Positions 59,063-64,000 of a stretch of DNA of 64,000 bases are shown one piece after another (the stretch's first letter is position 1; every line of letters starts with the position of its first letter). The stretch comes from Pseudomonas marginalis (GTDB taxonomy: Bacteria > Pseudomonadota > Gammaproteobacteria > Pseudomonadales > Pseudomonadaceae). The position numbers and the translations under genes are program-made. Where the stretch lies: NCBI RefSeq assembly GCF_001645105.1, contig NZ_LKEG01000015.1, forward strand, positions 62,001-126,000. The letters are read 5' to 3'. The notes beneath the pieces are model-generated. The model ran no database searches. It was given only the letters and a program-made list of their open reading frames with translations, and had not been told where the DNA came from.

Positions 59063-62000
59063 TCAGTTACCGCTTGAGTTCAGCGCTTCGGTCAGTGCAG
59101 CTTCCACTTCACTGGCGCTTACGCGCAACGGCTTGTCAGCATCACGGCGGCGCTTGCGCTCGCTGTGGTAAGCCAAACCGGTACCTGCCGGGATCAGACG
59201 ACCCACGACCACGTTTTCTTTCAGGCCGCGCAGGTAATCGCGCTTGCCGGTTACCGCTGCTTCGGTCAGTACGCGAGTGGTCTCCTGGAAGGAGGCCGCC
59301 GAGATGAACGACTCAGTGGACAACGACGCCTTGGTGATACCCAGCAACACACGAGTGAACTTGGAGACAAACTTGTCTTCCGCGCCCAGACGTTCGTTCT
59401 CTACCAGTACGTGAGTCAGTTCCATCTGGTCGCCCTTGATGAAACTGGAATCGCCGGATTCAGCGATTTCAACTTTACGCAGCATCTGACGCAGGATGGT
59501 CTCGATGTGCTTATCGTTGATCTTCACGCCTTGCAGGCGGTAAACGTCCTGGATCTCGTTAACGATGTACTTGGCCAGCGCGCTCACACCCAGCAGACGC
59601 AGGATGTCGTGTGGATCGCTTGGGCCGTCGGAGATAACTTCGCCGCGGTTTACCTGTTCGCCTTCGAACACGTTCAGGTGACGCCACTTCGGAATCAGCT
59701 CTTCGTACGGATCGCTACCGTCGTTCGGGGTAATAACCAGACGGCGCTTGCCTTTGGTCTCTTTACCGAACGCGATGGTGCCGCTGACTTCAGCCAGAAT
59801 CGACGCTTCTTTCGGACGACGAGCTTCGAACAAGTCGGCAACACGCGGCAGACCACCGGTAATGTCGCGGGTTTTCGAAGTTTCTTGCGGGATACGCGCG
59901 ATAACATCACCGATCGCGATCTTCGCACCATCCGCCACACCGACCAAGGCGTTGGCTGGCAGGAAGTACTGAGCGATTACGTCAGTGCCTGGCAGCAACA
60001 GATCCTTGCCGTTGTCGTCGACCATCTTCACGGCAGGACGGATGTCTTTACCGGCAGCTGGACGATCTTTGGCGTCGAGTACTTCAATGTTGGTCATACC
60101 GGTCAATTCGTCAGTCTGACGCTTGATCGTGATGCCTTCTTCCATGCCCACGTAGGTCACGGTACCTTTCATTTCGGTAACGATTGGGTGAGTGTGCGGG
60201 TCCCACTTAGCCACGATTGCGCCAGCGTCGACCTTGTCACCTTCTTTAACCGAAATCACAGCACCGTACGGCAGTTTGTAGCGCTCACGCTCACGACCGT
60301 AGTCATCAGCGATCGCCAGCTCACCGGAACGGGACACAGCAACCAGGTGGCCATCCACTCGCTCAACGTGTTTCAGGTTGTGTAGACGGACGGTACCGCC
60401 ATTCTTCACCTGAACGCTGTCGGCTGCAGAGGTCCGGCTTGCCGCACCACCGATGTGGAACGTACGCATGGTCAGCTGGGTACCCGGCTCACCGATGGAC
60501 TGGGCAGCGATAACGCCGACCGCTTCACCGATGTTCACTTGGTGACCACGAGCCAAGTCACGACCGTAGCACTTGGCGCAAATGCCGTAGCGGGTTTCGC
60601 AGCTGATCGGCGAGCGAACGATCACTTCGTCGATGCTGTTGAGTTCGATGAACTCGACCCACTTCTCGTCTACCAGGGTGCCGGCAGGAACAATAATTTC
60701 CTCGGTACCTGGCTTGAATACGTCACGGGCGATTACTCGACCCAGTACGCGCTCACCCAACGGTTCTACAACGTCGCCGCCTTCGATGTGCGGAGTCATC
60801 AGCAGACCGTGCTCGGTACCGCAGTCGACTTCAGTCACAACCAAGTCTTGTGCAACGTCTACCAGACGGCGAGTCAGGTAACCGGAGTTAGCGGTTTTCA
60901 ACGCGGTATCCGCCAGACCTTTACGAGCACCGTGAGTCGAGATGAAGTACTGAAGTACGCTCAAACCTTCACGGAAGTTCGCAGTGATCGGCGTTTCGAT
61001 GATAGAACCGTCCGGCTTGGCCATCAGGCCACGCATACCGGCGAGCTGACGGATCTGCGCAGCAGAACCCCGTGCGCCCGAGTCGGCCATCATGTACATC
61101 GAGTTGAACGACTCTTGATCGACTTCTACACCATGACGGTCGATAACCTTTTCTTTCGAAAGGTTAGCCATCATCGCCTTCGACACTTCGTCGTTGGCCT
61201 TGGACCAAAGGTCGATCACCTTGTTGTACTTCTCGCCCTGGGTTACCAAGCCGGATGCGTACTGGCTTTCGATCTCTTTCACTTCATCGGTAGCAGCACC
61301 GATGATCTGGGCTTTTTCATCCGGGATAACGAAGTCGTTAACACCGATCGAAACGCCGGAAATGGTCGAATAAGCAAAACCTGTGTACATCAACTGGTCA
61401 GCGAAGATCACGGTCTCTTTCAAACCAACCACGCGGTAGCACTGGTTGATCAGCTTGGAGATCGCCTTTTTCTTCATCGGCAAGTTAACAACGTCGTACG
61501 ACAGACCTTTTGGCACAACTTGATACAACAGCGCACGGCCGACAGTGGTGTCGACGATACGGGTGTTGGTCACGCTGCCGCCATCACGGTCATTGACGGT
61601 TTCGTTGATCCGCACTTTGACCTTGGCGTGCAGTGCGGCTTCGCCGGCACGGAACACACGGTCAACTTCCTGCAGATCAGCGAATACACGACCTTCGCCC
61701 TTGGCGTTGATCGCTTCACGCGTCATGTAGTACAGACCCAATACAACGTCCTGCGACGGAACGATGATTGGCTCACCGTTGGCTGGCGACAGAATGTTGT
61801 TGGTCGACATCATCAACGCACGCGCTTCCAACTGGGCTTCCAGTGTCAGCGGTACGTGCACGGCCATTTGGTCGCCGTCGAAGTCGGCGTTGTACGCAGC
61901 ACAGACCAGAGGGTGCAGCTGGATAGCCTTACCTTCGATCAGTACCGGCTCAAACGCCTGGATACCCAGACGGTGAAGGGTCGGTGCACGGTTGAGGAGA

Positions 62001-63262
62001 ACCGGGTGTTCGCGAATCACTTCAGCGAGAACGTCCCAAACCTCTGGCAGTTCGCGCTCGACCATTTTCTTGGCCGCTTTGATGGTGGTCGCGAGACCGC
62101 GCATTTCCAGCTTGCCGAAGATGAATGGCTTGAACAGCTCAAGTGCCATCTTCTTAGGCAGACCGCACTGGTGCAGACGCAGGGTCGGGCCTACGGTAAT
62201 TACCGAACGACCGGAGTAGTCAACACGCTTACCGAGCAAGTTCTGACGGAAACGACCTTGCTTACCCTTGATCATGTCAGCCAGGGATTTCAGAGGACGC
62301 TTGTTGGAACCGGTGATAGCGCGGCCACGACGACCGTTGTCGAGCAAGGCATCGACAGCTTCCTGCAACATACGCTTTTCGTTGCGCACGATGATGTCCG
62401 GAGCGGACAGATCAAGCAGGCGCTTCAAGCGGTTGTTACGGTTGATCACGCGGCGGTACAGGTCGTTAAGGTCGGACGTCGCAAAACGACCACCGTCCAA
62501 CGGTACCAGCGGACGCAGGTCTGGCGGCAGAACCGGCAAAACGGTCAGCACCATCCACTCTGGCAAGTTGCCGGAACCCTGGAAGGCTTCCATCAACTTC
62601 AGACGCTTGGACAGCTTCTTGATCTTGGTTTCCGAGTTGGTTTGCGGAATTTCTTCGCGCAGGCGGCCAATCTCGTGCTCCAGGTCGATAGCGTGCAGCA
62701 GTTCGCGGACAGCTTCGGCACCCATGCGGGCATCGAAATCGTCGCCAAACTCTTCCAGCGCTTCGAAGTACTGCTCGTCGTTCAGCAGCTGACCTTTTTC
62801 AAGGGTGGTCATGCCTGGATCGATAACGACATAGCTCTCGAAATAGAGAACGCGCTCGATATCACGCAGGGTCATGTCCATCAGCAAGCCGATACGGGAC
62901 GGCAGCGATTTCAGGAACCAGATGTGGGCAACCGGCGAAGCCAGTTCGATGTGCGCCATGCGCTCACGACGAACCTTGGCCAGTGCAACTTCAACACCGC
63001 ACTTCTCGCAGATAACGCCACGGTGCTTCAAGCGCTTGTACTTACCGCACAGGCACTCGTAATCCTTTACCGGGCCAAAGATCTTGGCGCAGAACAGGCC
63101 GTCACGCTCAGGTTTGAACGTACGGTAGTTGATGGTTTCCGGCTTTTTAACTTCACCGAACGACCACGAACGGATCATCTCAGGCGATGCCAATCCAATA
63201 CGGATGGCGTCGAACTCTTCGACTTGACCCTGGTTTTTCAGCAAATTCAGTAGGTCTTTCAA
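59063..63262 (-). CDS. rpoC: RNA polymerase beta' subunit
   Basis: 1399 residues. N-terminal zinc site [20 protein letters not shown] (about 70-88), catalytic Mg motif [13 protein letters not shown] (about 457-469), trigger-loop region [19 protein letters not shown], second zinc site with CAKCYGRDL. Lies 64 bases after rpoB. Confidence 0.99.
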   Translation of the reverse strand: MKDLLNLLKNQGQVEEFDAIRIGLASPEMIRSWSFGEVKKPETINYRTFKPERDGLFCAKIFGPVKDYECLCGKYKRLKHRGVICEKCGVEVALAKVRRERMAHIELASPVAHIWFLKSLPSRIGLLMDMTLRDIERVLYFESYVVIDPGMTTLEKGQLLNDEQYFEALEEFGDDFDARMGAEAVRELLHAIDLEHEIGRLREEIPQTNSETKIKKLSKRLKLMEAFQGSGNLPEWMVLTVLPVLPPDLRPLVPLDGGRFATSDLNDLYRRVINRNNRLKRLLDLSAPDIIVRNEKRMLQEAVDALLDNGRRGRAITGSNKRPLKSLADMIKGKQGRFRQNLLGKRVDYSGRSVITVGPTLRLHQCGLPKKMALELFKPFIFGKLEMRGLATTIKAAKKMVERELPEVWDVLAEVIREHPVLLNRAPTLHRLGIQAFEPVLIEGKAIQLHPLVCAAYNADFDGDQMAVHVPLTLEAQLEARALMMSTNNILSPANGEPIIVPSQDVVLGLYYMTREAINAKGEGRVFADLQEVDRVFRAGEAALHAKVKVRINETVNDRDGGSVTNTRIVDTTVGRALLYQVVPKGLSYDVVNLPMKKKAISKLINQCYRVVGLKETVIFADQLMYTGFAYSTISGVSIGVNDFVIPDEKAQIIGAATDEVKEIESQYASGLVTQGEKYNKVIDLWSKANDEVSKAMMANLSKEKVIDRHGVEVDQESFNSMYMMADSGARGSAAQIRQLAGMRGLMAKPDGSIIETPITANFREGLSVLQYFISTHGARKGLADTALKTANSGYLTRRLVDVAQDLVVTEVDCGTEHGLLMTPHIEGGDVVEPLGERVLGRVIARDVFKPGTEEIIVPAGTLVDEKWVEFIELNSIDEVIVRSPISCETRYGICAKCYGRDLARGHQVNIGEAVGVIAAQSIGEPGTQLTMRTFHIGGAASRTSAADSVQVKNGGTVRLHNLKHVERVDGHLVAVSRSGELAIADDYGRERERYKLPYGAVISVKEGDKVDAGAIVAKWDPHTHPIVTEMKGTVTYVGMEEGITIKRQTDELTGMTNIEVLDAKDRPAAGKDIRPAVKMVDDNGKDLLLPGTDVIAQYFLPANALVGVADGAKIAIGDVIARIPQETSKTRDITGGLPRVADLFEARRPKEASILAEVSGTIAFGKETKGKRRLVITPNDGSDPYEELIPKWRHLNVFEGEQVNRGEVISDGPSDPHDILRLLGVSALAKYIVNEIQDVYRLQGVKINDKHIETILRQMLRKVEIAESGDSSFIKGDQMELTHVLVENERLGAEDKFVSKFTRVLLGITKASLSTESFISAASFQETTRVLTEAAVTGKRDYLRGLKENVVVGRLIPAGTGLAYHSERKRRRDADKPLRVSASEVEAALTEALNSSGN

Positions 63263-63326
63263 GGCCTTTCCTCCTGGCGGAGCAGAGAGCGGGCTAAACA
63301 GCCCCGCTCTCGATTCGCGTCACGTG

Positions 63327-64000
<674 letters not shown>

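Noticed and set aside
60455..63253. 932-codon plus-strand open frame opposite rpoC
   Set aside because: Same explanation; rpoC is complete and recognised on the minus strand.

Overview
The window is chromosomal DNA from a Pseudomonas, most likely of the P. fluorescens group. Evidence: the gene orders ribD-ribE-ribBA-ribH-nusB-thiL, uvrA/MFS/ssb, ferritin-katA and rpoB-rpoC-rpsL-rpsG-fusA-tuf-S10-spc-alpha are those of pseudomonads; the proteins match Pseudomonas lengths; GC is high; and the intergenic repeats contain the TGTGGGAGGGGGCTTG-type REP typical of fluorescent pseudomonads. No tRNA, rRNA, CRISPR, prophage or insertion sequence was seen.

Layout. 1-4.4 kb: 3' part of a btuB-like receptor, then a convergent, translationally coupled ribA / small membrane protein / cobalamin-binding protein operon and a lone periplasmic solute-binding protein. 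4.4-9.9 kb: the nrdR-ribD-ribE-ribBA-ribH-nusB-thiL block on the minus strand (riboflavin, NusB, thiamine kinase). pgpA, which normally follows thiL, is not there. 10-17.7 kb: YbaY-like lipoprotein, a methyltransferase, a thioredoxin-TPR co-chaperone, then a probable Zur-controlled operon (His-rich DUF2796 protein, LolD/MacB-like ATPase and permease, DUF3299 protein), OprG/OmpW and a short-chain dehydrogenase-like protein. 17.8-22.1 kb: an Lhr-type helicase cut in two by an in-frame TAA. 22.2-33.2 kb: mechanosensitive channel, the ybhP-clsB-ybhN phospholipid cluster, an alpha/beta hydrolase with a DUF3182 protein, a GlxA-type regulator, a cysteine hydrolase, a trans-aconitate-type methyltransferase and an isolated DUF4365 nuclease-like gene. 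33.3-40.4 kb: ssb, an MFS transporter, uvrA, ferritin and catalase. 40.6-64 kb: the large minus-strand transcription/translation cluster, from rplQ (promoter-distal) back to the C-terminal part of rpoB.

Regulatory signals that can be read directly include strong sigma70-type promoters ahead of rpsL, rpsJ and rpsM, intrinsic terminators after tuf, rplQ, katA, uvrA/ferritin and ssb, a hairpin-rich gap between rpsN and rpsH, a Zur-like palindrome before the DUF2796 operon, an ANR-like box before oprG and a LexA-like box before uvrA. Four REP inverted-repeat pairs sit in intergenic space.

The items most worth a second look are the zinc-linked DUF2796/ABC/DUF3299 operon, the split lhr gene, the DUF3182-hydrolase pair, the hairpins between rpsN and rpsH, and the DUF4365 gene. 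Nothing here is an obviously new multi-gene system; the core regions are ordinary.
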